This document shows, one piece after another, positions 1 through 6,221 of a stretch of 12,441 nt of DNA. The position numbers and the translations under genes are program-made. A model generated the notes under the pieces. The model had not been told where the DNA came from, ran no database searches, and saw only the letters and a list, made by a program, of their open reading frames with translations. The stretch is from Candidatus Kerfeldbacteria bacterium (GTDB taxonomy: Bacteria; Patescibacteriota; Patescibacteriia; SBBC01; CAIJZX01), in NCBI GenBank assembly GCA_016194465.1, contig JACQBO010000067.1:1-12441 (forward strand), written 5' to 3'. Each line of letters opens with the position of its first letter. The stretch's first letter is position 1.

Positions 1-44
1 AGAAAATCAAGAGAAGTCCCAAACAAAAGCAAAACAAAAAACAT

Positions 45-734
45 ATGGCCATCAACGAACTGCGGACATCCGCCGCAAATATTCTGCATCTGCGGCAGCC
101 AAGCGCCAAAGAGCTCGACATGCTCCGAGAAAAGTTCGGACTCCACCCGGTTGATCTCGAGGCGGCTTTGACTATCCCGAAACATAATATCTGTGGCCAA
201 TATCGCGATCAGGTACACTTGGTACTCTGCTGGCCGGTATGCCCGCCCGGGACCGGCAGCTGGCACTTTGATGCCATCCATTTTTTTATCGGGACTGATT
301 GGCTGATACTCATCGATCACCGCATCCCGTCCCTCGATCAGACTCTTCAAAGCGTGGTCGCCAGCCAACCTTCGGCCCCGCCGCTTGAAGCCGTATATCA
401 AATCCTTCACGCTTTGTTTTTGGATCTTCGGGCTGATATCGAGCGGCATGGTTTTGGCCCTCAGCCAGATGCATTGGCCAAGACCCTCAGCGACGTGGTG
501 ATCAGCATTGAGCAGCTCATCGAGGCGCAAGGCGAGATGTTCCGCTCGGCCCATGATATGCTCATGGCCTGGCGCCTCTTGCGACATCAAATTCTGAATC
601 TCTGTCAGTCCGCCCCGCAACGAACGATCGCGTCGCCCCAACCTGCTCGGTTTGTTCCGACCCTGGTGGCGGGGTATGCGGCCTTGTCATTCTTGATGAT
701 CGTCGTCATTCGTTTGGTCATCAATCGCCATTAA
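45..734 (+). CDS. CorA-like domain protein lacking the pore, single C-terminal membrane helix
   Basis: The 229-residue product resembles the cytoplasmic N-terminal domain of CorA-family Mg2+/divalent-cation transporters. Residues about 20-100 hold the family pattern: LHPVDLEAAL, then a QYRDQVHLVL strand, then FFIGTDWLILIDH followed by a helix. Residues 110-195 look like the long helices of the CorA funnel. A true CorA is about 300 residues and ends in two membrane helices with a GMN motif after the first. Here there is one hydrophobic helix (about 204-225), a short basic tail and no GMN, so transport is doubtful. It could be a regulatory or degenerate homologue. The ATG follows an A/C-rich leader with no Shine-Dalgarno (SD) sequence. 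The stop lies 4 bases before the next start, implying an operon with the downstream small membrane peptide and AAA+ ATPase. Family assignment is moderate; function is unknown. Confidence 0.55.
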   Translation: MAINELRTSAANILHLRQPSAKELDMLREKFGLHPVDLEAALTIPKHNICGQYRDQVHLVLCWPVCPPGTGSWHFDAIHFFIGTDWLILIDHRIPSLDQTLQSVVASQPSAPPLEAVYQILHALFLDLRADIERHGFGPQPDALAKTLSDVVISIEQLIEAQGEMFRSAHDMLMAWRLLRHQILNLCQSAPQRTIASPQPARFVPTLVAGYAALSFLMIVVIRLVINRH

Positions 735-738
735 TGCT

Positions 739-870
739 ATGACCCCAAGGCCGGTCACGACTGAGCAAAAAACCTCCCGGACGGCACTGAAGCTGTCAGT
801 TGGTTTTATCCTCCTGACGAGTGGCATCACATTGCTGATCGCCATCGCCGCCTGGATTTTCCGACCCTAA
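739..870 (+). CDS. 43-residue single-pass membrane peptide
   Basis: This short ORF reads MTPRPVTTEQKTSRTALKLS and then a hydrophobic stretch (about residues 20-41, GFILLTSGITLLIAIAAWIF) ending RP. The layout is a short polar, basic N-terminus, one membrane helix and almost no C-terminal tail. It fills the gap between the CorA-like gene (4 bases upstream) and the AAA+ gene (12 bases downstream) on the same strand, which argues for a real co-transcribed gene. No SD sequence is visible. The family is not recognised. A small subunit or regulator of the neighbouring membrane proteins is only an inference from position. Confidence 0.5.
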   Translation: MTPRPVTTEQKTSRTALKLSVGFILLTSGITLLIAIAAWIFRP

Positions 871-882
871 TTTTTCGAGTCA

Positions 883-1941
883 ATGAGTCCAGTCATCAGT
901 ACCATCATCGAAAACATTGCTACCCCCGGCGGCCTCATCCTCCTCCTCGGCTTCGCCATGGTCTTTATGTTTTTTGGCGTCGTCCTGCTGCGCGAATCAA
1001 ACAAAGAGCGAATCCGCGGATCGATCTTATCGCTGTACTCACAGGATCTGACCGCCCTGGCCCGCCAAAAAAAACTTGATCCGGTGGTTGGCCGCGAGCG
1101 GGAAATCGAGCGGGTAATTGAAATCTTATCGCGGCGGACCAAAAATAACGCGGTGTTGGTCGGCGATTCCGGCGTTGGCAAGACGGCGATCGTCGAGGGG
1201 TTGGCCAACCAAATTGCTAACGGCAATGTTCCGTCCCCCATTCAGGAAAAACGCATCTTGTCGCTTGATCTTTCCGGGCTGGTGGCCGGGACAAAGTACC
1301 GTGGCGAATTTGAAAAACGCTTAAAAGGTATTCTCGATGAAGTCATCGCTTCGCAACGAGAAATTATTTTGTTTATTGATGAGCTCCACACTTTGGCCGA
1401 AGCCGGCGAAGCGACCGGCGCGATCGACGCGGCCGACATCCTCAAGCCGGCCTTAGCGCGGGGCGAGCTCCAGGCCATCGGCGCCACGACCCAGAAAGAA
1501 TACGACCAGTATATTCGCAATGACGTCACCCTGGAGCGCCGCTTTCAACCGGTGACCGTGGCCGAACCGAGTAAGGCTGAGACCCTGGACATTATCAAAG
1601 GGCTACGGTCGCGCTATGAGGACCACCACCGCGTGCGCATTTCTGACGAGGCGCTGGTGGCGGCCGTGGAACTATCGAATACCTGTCTCCCAGACCGTCA
1701 CTACCCAGATAAAGCCATCGATGCCATGGATGAAGCAGGGGCCAAGGTTCGACTGGCCGCGATCCGCAACCCTCAGAAATACGGTAGTGAGAGTCCAATT
1801 GTGACTGCGCAGGATGTAACCGATGTGGTCAACGAATGGTCTCGGGATCTCGTGTGTTTCATTAATGATCATAAGACACAAGGTCGACCTCCCCAGGCTG
1901 CTGGAGTTCAGCCAGCGCCAAGTGGAGCTCAACAAGCCTGA
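883..1941 (+). CDS. Membrane-anchored single-domain Clp-type AAA+ ATPase
   Basis: The 352-residue protein is a ClpA/B/C first AAA+ domain (D1) tethered to the membrane. A hydrophobic segment spans about 17-37, followed by a basic linker. Visible motifs are Walker A GDSGVGKT (94-101), pore-loop KYRGEFE with Tyr139, Walker B IILFIDE (161-167), sensor-1 region GATT (200-203), the paired arginines LERRF (219-220) and the sensor-2 lid LPDRHYPDKAIDAMDEAGA. The sequence stops at the point matching the D1-D2 linker (VTAQDVTDVVNEWSRDL) and ends in a Pro/Ala/Gln tail. The Clp N-domain, middle domain and D2 are absent, as is any visible ClpP-docking loop. ATP-driven unfolding or remodelling at the membrane is likely. 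Whether a protease works with it cannot be read here. It is the third of four consecutive genes for single-helix proteins. Confidence 0.85.
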   Translation: MSPVISTIIENIATPGGLILLLGFAMVFMFFGVVLLRESNKERIRGSILSLYSQDLTALARQKKLDPVVGREREIERVIEILSRRTKNNAVLVGDSGVGKTAIVEGLANQIANGNVPSPIQEKRILSLDLSGLVAGTKYRGEFEKRLKGILDEVIASQREIILFIDELHTLAEAGEATGAIDAADILKPALARGELQAIGATTQKEYDQYIRNDVTLERRFQPVTVAEPSKAETLDIIKGLRSRYEDHHRVRISDEALVAAVELSNTCLPDRHYPDKAIDAMDEAGAKVRLAAIRNPQKYGSESPIVTAQDVTDVVNEWSRDLVCFINDHKTQGRPPQAAGVQPAPSGAQQA

Positions 1942-1972
1942 ACCGATCGTCGGTTTTTCTCCGGAGAACCGA
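1941..1972 (+). promoter_or_regulatory. Mutually exclusive small hairpins after the AAA+ gene
   Basis: AACCGA (1941-1946) can pair with TCGGTT (1950-1955), giving a 6-bp stem with a 3-nt loop that runs into a short T-tract. The same TCGGTT can instead pair with a second AACCGA at 1967-1972, enclosing CTCCGGAG. The two structures cannot form together. This could be a weak terminator/antiterminator or an RNA-processing point between the ATPase and the 59-residue peptide gene. The role is an inference; the repeats are visible directly. Confidence 0.35.
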
Positions 1973-2005
1973 TGAAAGCGAAAAAAACAAAACAAAAAAA
2001 TACAT

Positions 2006-2185
2006 ATGGAAAATACAGCCACCATGCCATCGGCTTCCCTGCCGATGCCGCAAGGAAAACCAGTCGCCAAGAAAGACCACTGGCTGGTTGAAGTTGTTGG
2101 CGGGATCACCCTGGCCAGCACCATCGTCTCGGCCCTGGCCATGTGGACCATGGTCGTCATGTTCACCCTGCCGATCGGCAACTAA
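2006..2185 (+). CDS. 59-residue single-pass membrane peptide
   Basis: The product begins MENTATMPSASLPMPQGKPV, continues AKKDHW and then has one hydrophobic helix (about 29-56, VEVVGGITLASTIVSALAMWTMVVMFTL) and ends PIGN. The ATG follows an A/C-rich stretch with no SD (AAAACAAAAAAA then TACAT). This leader closely resembles the one before the gene at 45. The gene lies 64 bases after the AAA+ stop and just before a very strong terminator, so it looks like the last member of the same unit. The family is not recognised. Codon structure, the clean membrane helix and the position support a real gene. Confidence 0.6.
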   Translation: MENTATMPSASLPMPQGKPVAKKDHWLVEVVGGITLASTIVSALAMWTMVVMFTLPIGN

Positions 2186-2204
2186 CGCTCTTTCGCACCT
2201 TTAG

Positions 2205-2244
2205 CCCCCACACCCATGTGCATGGGTGTGGGGGGTTTTTGTTT
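2205..2244 (+). terminator. Strong intrinsic terminator
   Basis: A perfect inverted repeat (CCCCCACACCCATG, then its complement at 2221-2234) forms about 13 base pairs with a 4-nt loop. TTTTTGTTT follows directly. It closes the transcript of the four membrane-protein genes ahead of cysS. Confidence 0.93.
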
Positions 2245-2245
2245 C

Positions 2246-2275
2246 TCGACAATCGCGGCCGAAAAATGATACAGT
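2246..2275 (+). promoter_or_regulatory. cysS promoter, probably producing leaderless mRNA
   Basis: TCGACA (2246-2251) is a near-consensus -35 box, and TG-A-TACAGT (2267-2275) is an extended -10. The ATG of cysS begins 7 bases after the -10 box, where transcription would normally start. There is no room for an SD, so the message is expected to be leaderless. Confidence 0.6.
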
Positions 2276-2281
2276 AACATC

Positions 2282-3685
2282 ATGAAGCGCGAATTGAAAC
2301 TCTATAATACACGTACCCGAAGCCTAGACGTGTTTCAACCTTTGCACGGAAAAAAAGTGGGTCTCTATACCTGTGGTCCAACGGTCTATGACACCGCTCA
2401 TCTCGGTAACTTGCGGTCGTATATTTTTTCTGACATCTTAAAACGAACGCTCACCATGAACGGTTTTCAGGTGAAGCACGTCATGAACGTGACGGATGTT
2501 GGGCATTTGACGAGCGACGCTGACACCGGTGAAGATAAATTGCAACGCGCCGCCAAAGCCGAGCATCAGACTGCCTGGGATATCGCGAAGAAATATGAAA
2601 CCCAATTTTGGCACGATATTAAGGAGCTGAACATTCTTCCCCCGGACATCATCGTCAAGGCGACCGATCGCATTCCAGACCAAATTGCCTTGATTCAAAT
2701 ATTAGAAAAAAAAGGTTTTACCTACACGACCTCGGACGGCGTCTATTTTGATACAGCTAAGTTTCCGAGCTATGGAGCGCTCAGCCGGCAGAAACGTGAA
2801 GATAAAGTGGCTGGCGCCCGGGTTGAAGTCAATCAAGAAAAACGGCATCCAGCCGATTTTGCCGTTTGGAAATTTTCTCCGACCGACACCAAGCGGGATA
2901 TGGAGTGGCAAAGTCCTTGGGGTAAGGGTTTCCCTGGCTGGCATATCGAGTGTTCGGCTATTTCCATGAAGGAGCTAGGCGATCAATTTGATATCCACAC
3001 CGGCGGCATTGATCATATTCCGGTGCACCATGAAAATGAAATCGCTCAATCAGAGGCCGCCACCGGTAAATCCCCTTTCGTCAATTTTTGGCTGCACGGG
3101 GAATTTCTGGTCATACCGGGTAAACGCATGGGAAAATCTGAAGGAAACGTCATCACATTGGCTGATGTGATTGCCAAAGGCGTTCACCCGCTGGCTTTCC
3201 GTTATCTCTGTCTGCAAACACACTACCGACAAAAAATGAATTTCAACTGGGAGTCGTTGCAGGCGGCCCAAATCGGCTTGGAGAAGATTTGGCATCAGAT
3301 TGATGAACATCAAGTTCATCCAAAAATTGGCTGCGCCGAATTTGAGCAACGTTTCGCGGCGGCAGTCAACCATGATCTCGATACTCCCAGGGCAGTAGCG
3401 ATCATGCACCAACTACTAAAATCGGAGTATCCGTGGTCGGCGAAACTCCAAAGTCTGTCAGTCTTCGATCGCGTCCTGGCCCTGGGGTTATCATCAGTTG
3501 ACCCAGGCCGCCTGCATACGGCTGTCCGCGAGGTACCGGCGGGCGTGGCGCAGTTACTGGAACAGCGAGAGCAGGCGCGACAAAAAAAACAATGGACGCT
3601 GGCCGATACTTTTCGTCGGGAGATAGAGGCATCGGGATATGTGATTAAAGACACGGATACCGGCCCGGTCTTGCATAAAAAGTGA
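2282..3685 (+). CDS. cysS: Cysteinyl-tRNA synthetase
   Basis: This class I aminoacyl-tRNA synthetase charges tRNA-Cys with cysteine in the cytoplasm. At 467 residues it is full length for the family. The CGPTVYD block starts at Cys31. The HIGH-type signature is HLGN (40-43) and the KMSKS-type loop is KRMGKS (281-286). The expected zinc ligands are present: Cys31, Cys224 (WHIECS), His249 and Glu253 (HHENE). The cysteine-pocket residues around TGGIDHIPVHHENE are also intact. The C-terminal helical domain (about 320-467) is complete. The gene stands alone between a strong terminator and a palindromic segment. No SD is present and the -10 box lies 6 nt before the ATG. Confidence 0.98.
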   Translation: MKRELKLYNTRTRSLDVFQPLHGKKVGLYTCGPTVYDTAHLGNLRSYIFSDILKRTLTMNGFQVKHVMNVTDVGHLTSDADTGEDKLQRAAKAEHQTAWDIAKKYETQFWHDIKELNILPPDIIVKATDRIPDQIALIQILEKKGFTYTTSDGVYFDTAKFPSYGALSRQKREDKVAGARVEVNQEKRHPADFAVWKFSPTDTKRDMEWQSPWGKGFPGWHIECSAISMKELGDQFDIHTGGIDHIPVHHENEIAQSEAATGKSPFVNFWLHGEFLVIPGKRMGKSEGNVITLADVIAKGVHPLAFRYLCLQTHYRQKMNFNWESLQAAQIGLEKIWHQIDEHQVHPKIGCAEFEQRFAAAVNHDLDTPRAVAIMHQLLKSEYPWSAKLQSLSVFDRVLALGLSSVDPGRLHTAVREVPAGVAQLLEQREQARQKKQWTLADTFRREIEASGYVIKDTDTGPVLHKK

Positions 3686-3740
3686 CGCCTCCTGGGCGTC
3701 ATTCCGAGCCCCTAGCAAGGGATCTCTATCTAGAGTAGAC
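3683..3740. repeat. REP-like palindromic intergenic segment
   Basis: TGACGCC (3683-3689, including the cysS stop) and GGCGTCA (3695-3701) form a 7-bp hairpin with a 5-nt loop. GTCATTCCGAGCCCC follows, then an imperfect mirror ending GGGATCTC. The GTCATTCCGAG...GGATCTC pattern resembles a palindromic intergenic repeat common in many bacterial genomes. No T-run follows, so this is not a typical terminator. Only one copy is in the window. Confidence 0.45.
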
Positions 3741-3746
3741 TATTCT
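3741..3746 (+). promoter_or_regulatory. -10 box of the dus gene
   Basis: TATTCT lies 5 nt before the ATG at 3752. No convincing -35 is seen at the usual distance. The spacing again predicts a leaderless transcript, as for cysS and the Nudix gene. Confidence 0.45.
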
Positions 3747-3751
3747 GCGGC

Positions 3752-4771
3752 ATGATCAATTTTTGGTTACAACTGAACAAGCCAATCTTGGTCCTCGCCC
3801 CGATGGAGGGCGTCACTGACCTGGCCTTTCGTCTCATTGCCAAGCAAGGCGGCGCCGATGTTGTGTACACCGAATTCATTTCCTCTGATGCCATCGGGCA
3901 CCTGGGCAAGTCAGCGCTAGCCAAGATGGCCCGGCGGGATGATGAACGGCCGGTGATTTGTCAGATCTTCGGTAGAGATCCGGTCATGTTTGCTCAAGCT
4001 GCACGGATGGTCGAAGAGGCGGGCTTTGACGGACTCGATATTAACTTTGGCTGTCCGGCCCGCAAAGTCGTGGGCAGCGGCAGTGGGGTGGCGCTGCTCC
4101 GACAGCCAGAATATGCTCGCCAGCTGATCGAAGCGGCTCTTCATGAAATATCTATTCCCTTGTCGATCAAGGTCCGGGCCAGTATCCGCAAAGAAGCGCG
4201 GCACATTGATCCGGACTGTACCGACCGAGCCACGGCGTTGGACCTGGCCGAAGTCATCAAGGACCTGCCGGTCGCGGCTATGATGATCCACGGCCGCTCC
4301 TACGAACAAGGTTTCAACGGCGCAATCGACCTGGACATGATTCGGCAGGTCAGGCGGGTATTCCCAGGTCTGGTCCTGGCCAACGGCGGCATCAACAGTC
4401 CCGAACGAGCGGCCGAAGTATTGGAACAGACCGGAGCCGACGGCCTGGGCATTGCCCGGGGGGCGATGGGTCGGCCATGGATTTTCCATCAAACAAGAGA
4501 GTATCTCGCCACGAAGAAATATGCTACCCCGCAACCAATCGAGATAGCTGCGGTTATCCGAAAACATGCCTCATTGGTTCATGATCTGAAAGGACCGCGC
4601 GGCCTGCTCGAATTCCGCAAACACATTGCCCAGTATTTAACCGGTTGGCGTGGTGCGGCAGAGCTCCGGGCCAGAGCCGTCAGGATTGTCACCCTGGATG
4701 ACGTCGAGCACGTGGTCCAAAGCATGCTCGAATACCTCCGTGTCACGCCTGAGACAAAACATCCCCGCTAA
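3752..4771 (+). CDS. dus: tRNA-dihydrouridine synthase (DusB/DusA-like)
   Basis: This FMN-dependent enzyme reduces uridines in the D-loop of tRNA using NAD(P)H. The 339-residue protein has the family TIM barrel: LAPMEGVTDLAFR near the N-terminus (15-27), DINFGCPARKV with catalytic Cys101, Lys140 in SIKVR, His180 in MMIHGR, and the FMN-phosphate motifs NGGI (211-214) and GIARGAMGRPWIF (233-245). The helical C-terminal tRNA-binding domain follows. Length and motifs are normal, so it should be active. The exact subfamily (DusB or another) is not certain. No SD is present. The TAA stop falls inside the loop of the terminator hairpin at 4760-4781. Confidence 0.95.
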   Translation: MINFWLQLNKPILVLAPMEGVTDLAFRLIAKQGGADVVYTEFISSDAIGHLGKSALAKMARRDDERPVICQIFGRDPVMFAQAARMVEEAGFDGLDINFGCPARKVVGSGSGVALLRQPEYARQLIEAALHEISIPLSIKVRASIRKEARHIDPDCTDRATALDLAEVIKDLPVAAMMIHGRSYEQGFNGAIDLDMIRQVRRVFPGLVLANGGINSPERAAEVLEQTGADGLGIARGAMGRPWIFHQTREYLATKKYATPQPIEIAAVIRKHASLVHDLKGPRGLLEFRKHIAQYLTGWRGAAELRARAVRIVTLDDVEHVVQSMLEYLRVTPETKHPR

Positions 4772-4781
4772 AACGGGGATG
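4760..4781. terminator. Bidirectional terminator between dus and the DUF5666 gene
   Basis: CATCCCCG and CGGGGATG form an 8-bp stem with a 6-nt loop that contains the dus stop codon. On the - strand TTTTGT follows the hairpin, so it terminates the convergent DUF5666 gene well. On the + strand there is no T-run, and termination there is less certain. Confidence 0.7.
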
Positions 4782-4808
4782 CTTGCGGTCGAAAGACAGT
4801 ACGTTGAG

Positions 4809-5492
4809 CTACTCCCAGGTGACTTTGCGGGCCAGGAGAAATTTACCGATGTTGTCCCAGCTACCGCGGATGGTTACTTTTTGACCATTGGCCAGATCGC
4901 TGAAAGTTTTGGCGGTCGTACCCTGCCAAAACGTGGTCGAAGCATCCGTCTTGACCGTGGTGGTGAACTCAATCTTATTCTTCATGATGGTCAGGGTAAA
5001 CATCTTGTTGGTGGCATCGAGGTTTGAGATGGTACCGCTGATGCCTACCCACCAAATGCTCTTGTCCCAGATCAACTTGGCCGTACCGCCGGAAAGCTTG
5101 TCGGCCCAGACCATGACCATGTCACCGACCATGACTTCAGAAATGCTTGACTTCCCTTTAAACTTGCGGATGACGACGGTGTGGCTGTCAACCACAAAGG
5201 TGTATGTTTTCGGGGCGCCCACATTCGTGTTGCCGTTGCCATTGCTGTTGGCACTGGCACTGCCGACCGCCACGGTGATCGACGTAGCGCTGACCGCGGT
5301 CACCTTACCGGTGACGTGGTGACGCTTGGTATTGTGGCTCTCGCTATTAAACTTGCCGATGGTATTGGCATCGGTGTGTTCAATGGATTCAGGGTTGCCG
5401 AGCTGATGGGTGATTTTAGCACTGACGGCCAAGGGCACGACCATGGCCGCAACCATCGCTAGGGCGGAAATGCTTAGGAGGGGTTTCTTCAT
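4809..5492 (-). CDS. Exported protein with two DUF5666-like domains
   Basis: The start MKKPLLSISALAMVAAMVVP opens a classical signal peptide, probably cleaved after AVSA (residue 25). It leaves a polar mature protein of about 200 residues. Two similar beta-rich units are visible at about 59-141 (VTGKVTAVSATSITV...VGDMVMVWA) and 148-226 (WVGISGTISNLDATNKMFTL...NGQKVTIRG). This G-x-V-x-x-V...F-x-V...L-x-x-G-x-x-V pattern is that of DUF5666, an OB-like fold. An Asn/Gly-rich insertion (about 82-92) sits in the first unit. The frame remains open 102 codons further upstream, but that part has no coding character and overlaps the neighbour. The Met before the signal peptide is therefore chosen. Molecular function is unknown; an extracellular location is likely. 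Confidence 0.8.
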   Translation of the reverse strand: MKKPLLSISALAMVAAMVVPLAVSAKITHQLGNPESIEHTDANTIGKFNSESHNTKRHHVTGKVTAVSATSITVAVGSASANSNGNGNTNVGAPKTYTFVVDSHTVVIRKFKGKSSISEVMVGDMVMVWADKLSGGTAKLIWDKSIWWVGISGTISNLDATNKMFTLTIMKNKIEFTTTVKTDASTTFWQGTTAKTFSDLANGQKVTIRGSWDNIGKFLLARKVTWE

Positions 5493-5496
5493 GTGT

Positions 5497-5524
5497 CTTG
5501 TATGATTAATGGAGTAAATGGCAA
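5497..5524 (-). promoter_or_regulatory. Putative promoter of the DUF5666 gene
   Basis: On the - strand TTGCCA (5524-5519) is followed after 16 nt by TACAAG (5502-5497), 4 nt before the ATG. The same TTGCCA -35 occurs before dnaJ and the SRPBCC gene. The short distance to the start suggests little or no leader. Confidence 0.4.
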
Positions 5525-5575
5525 GCGCGGGACCAGCGCACCTGCAGTTAATAAGACGTTTGAAAAGGAAGAACC

Positions 5576-6160
5576 TTACAGCTGTTCTTTGAGTTTCTTT
5601 TTTTCGGCCGCTCCGCCCTTGAGCACAATCATGGCTAGGATTGGGGCCACGATCCAGAGGAAGCGCGAGGTGTCTTTGACGAAAATGGACTGGGTCAGGG
5701 GGGCCAGGTGACTCGAGGCGCTGGGCGGCAAAAATGACAGGGTGATGGAGATCAGTAAGCCGACGTGAAGAAAACTGAACAAGATGGTCTGCCACCACGA
5801 CCCGCCGCTGTCAGACGAAGCCACTGTCGAGAGCAGCGCCGACCGGGACATCAGGAAAAATAAGGCGATAAACACGATGACAAAGGTGGAAACCCGGAAG
5901 ACAAAAAACTGGTTGAGGCCAATGTCGGCCTGGAAGTTGCCGATGCCGGGTGCCGTATTCACGACTGCTAAAGCCATATAAACGGAAATCAGGATCACAA
6001 TCACCCGGTCCCGGCCGAGGCTAAGACCATAGAGCAGAGCGGCGACCACAAAAAACAAAATAATAAATAGATCCCAACTTGGTTGGGCCCAATTAATATT
6101 GGCCACGAAGTTTTTCGCCTGGAGACTGCTATTGGTCAGAGTGACGGCCAAAAGTGGCAT
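5576..6160 (-). CDS. Five-helix integral membrane protein of unknown function
   Basis: The product has 194 residues from MPLLAVTLTN. Hydrophobic segments are visible at about 29-47, 52-68, 84-104, 123-144 and 167-181. The C-terminus is basic (EKKKLKEQL) and probably cytoplasmic. A TTG codon further upstream would give 14 more residues, but it lies within the promoter -10 region, so the ATG at 6160 is preferred. The start has an A/C-rich leader without SD. It is a separate unit between dnaJ and the DUF5666 gene. I do not recognise the family. Nothing points to catalytic residues, so it may be structural or transport-related. Confidence 0.75.
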   Translation of the reverse strand: MPLLAVTLTNSSLQAKNFVANINWAQPSWDLFIILFFVVAALLYGLSLGRDRVIVILISVYMALAVVNTAPGIGNFQADIGLNQFFVFRVSTFVIVFIALFFLMSRSALLSTVASSDSGGSWWQTILFSFLHVGLLISITLSFLPPSASSHLAPLTQSIFVKDTSRFLWIVAPILAMIVLKGGAAEKKKLKEQL

Positions 6161-6190
6161 GGGTTTTTGGGTTTGGTATTGAACAGCTGT

Positions 6191-6219
6191 AGTATAGCAC
6201 AAAATAGCTGGCGGCGCAA
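6191..6219 (-). promoter_or_regulatory. Promoter of the five-helix membrane protein gene
   Basis: On the - strand TTGCGC (6219-6214), a 17-nt spacer and an extended -10 TG-C-TATACT (hexamer 6196-6191) form a good sigma-70-type promoter. Transcription would begin about 25-30 nt before the ATG at 6160. The -35 lies immediately after the dnaJ stop. Confidence 0.75.
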
Positions 6220-6221
6220 GT

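Noticed and set aside
5493..5798. 102-codon upstream extension of the DUF5666 frame
   Set aside because: It overlaps the membrane protein gene and the promoter region, and it would bury the signal peptide internally.
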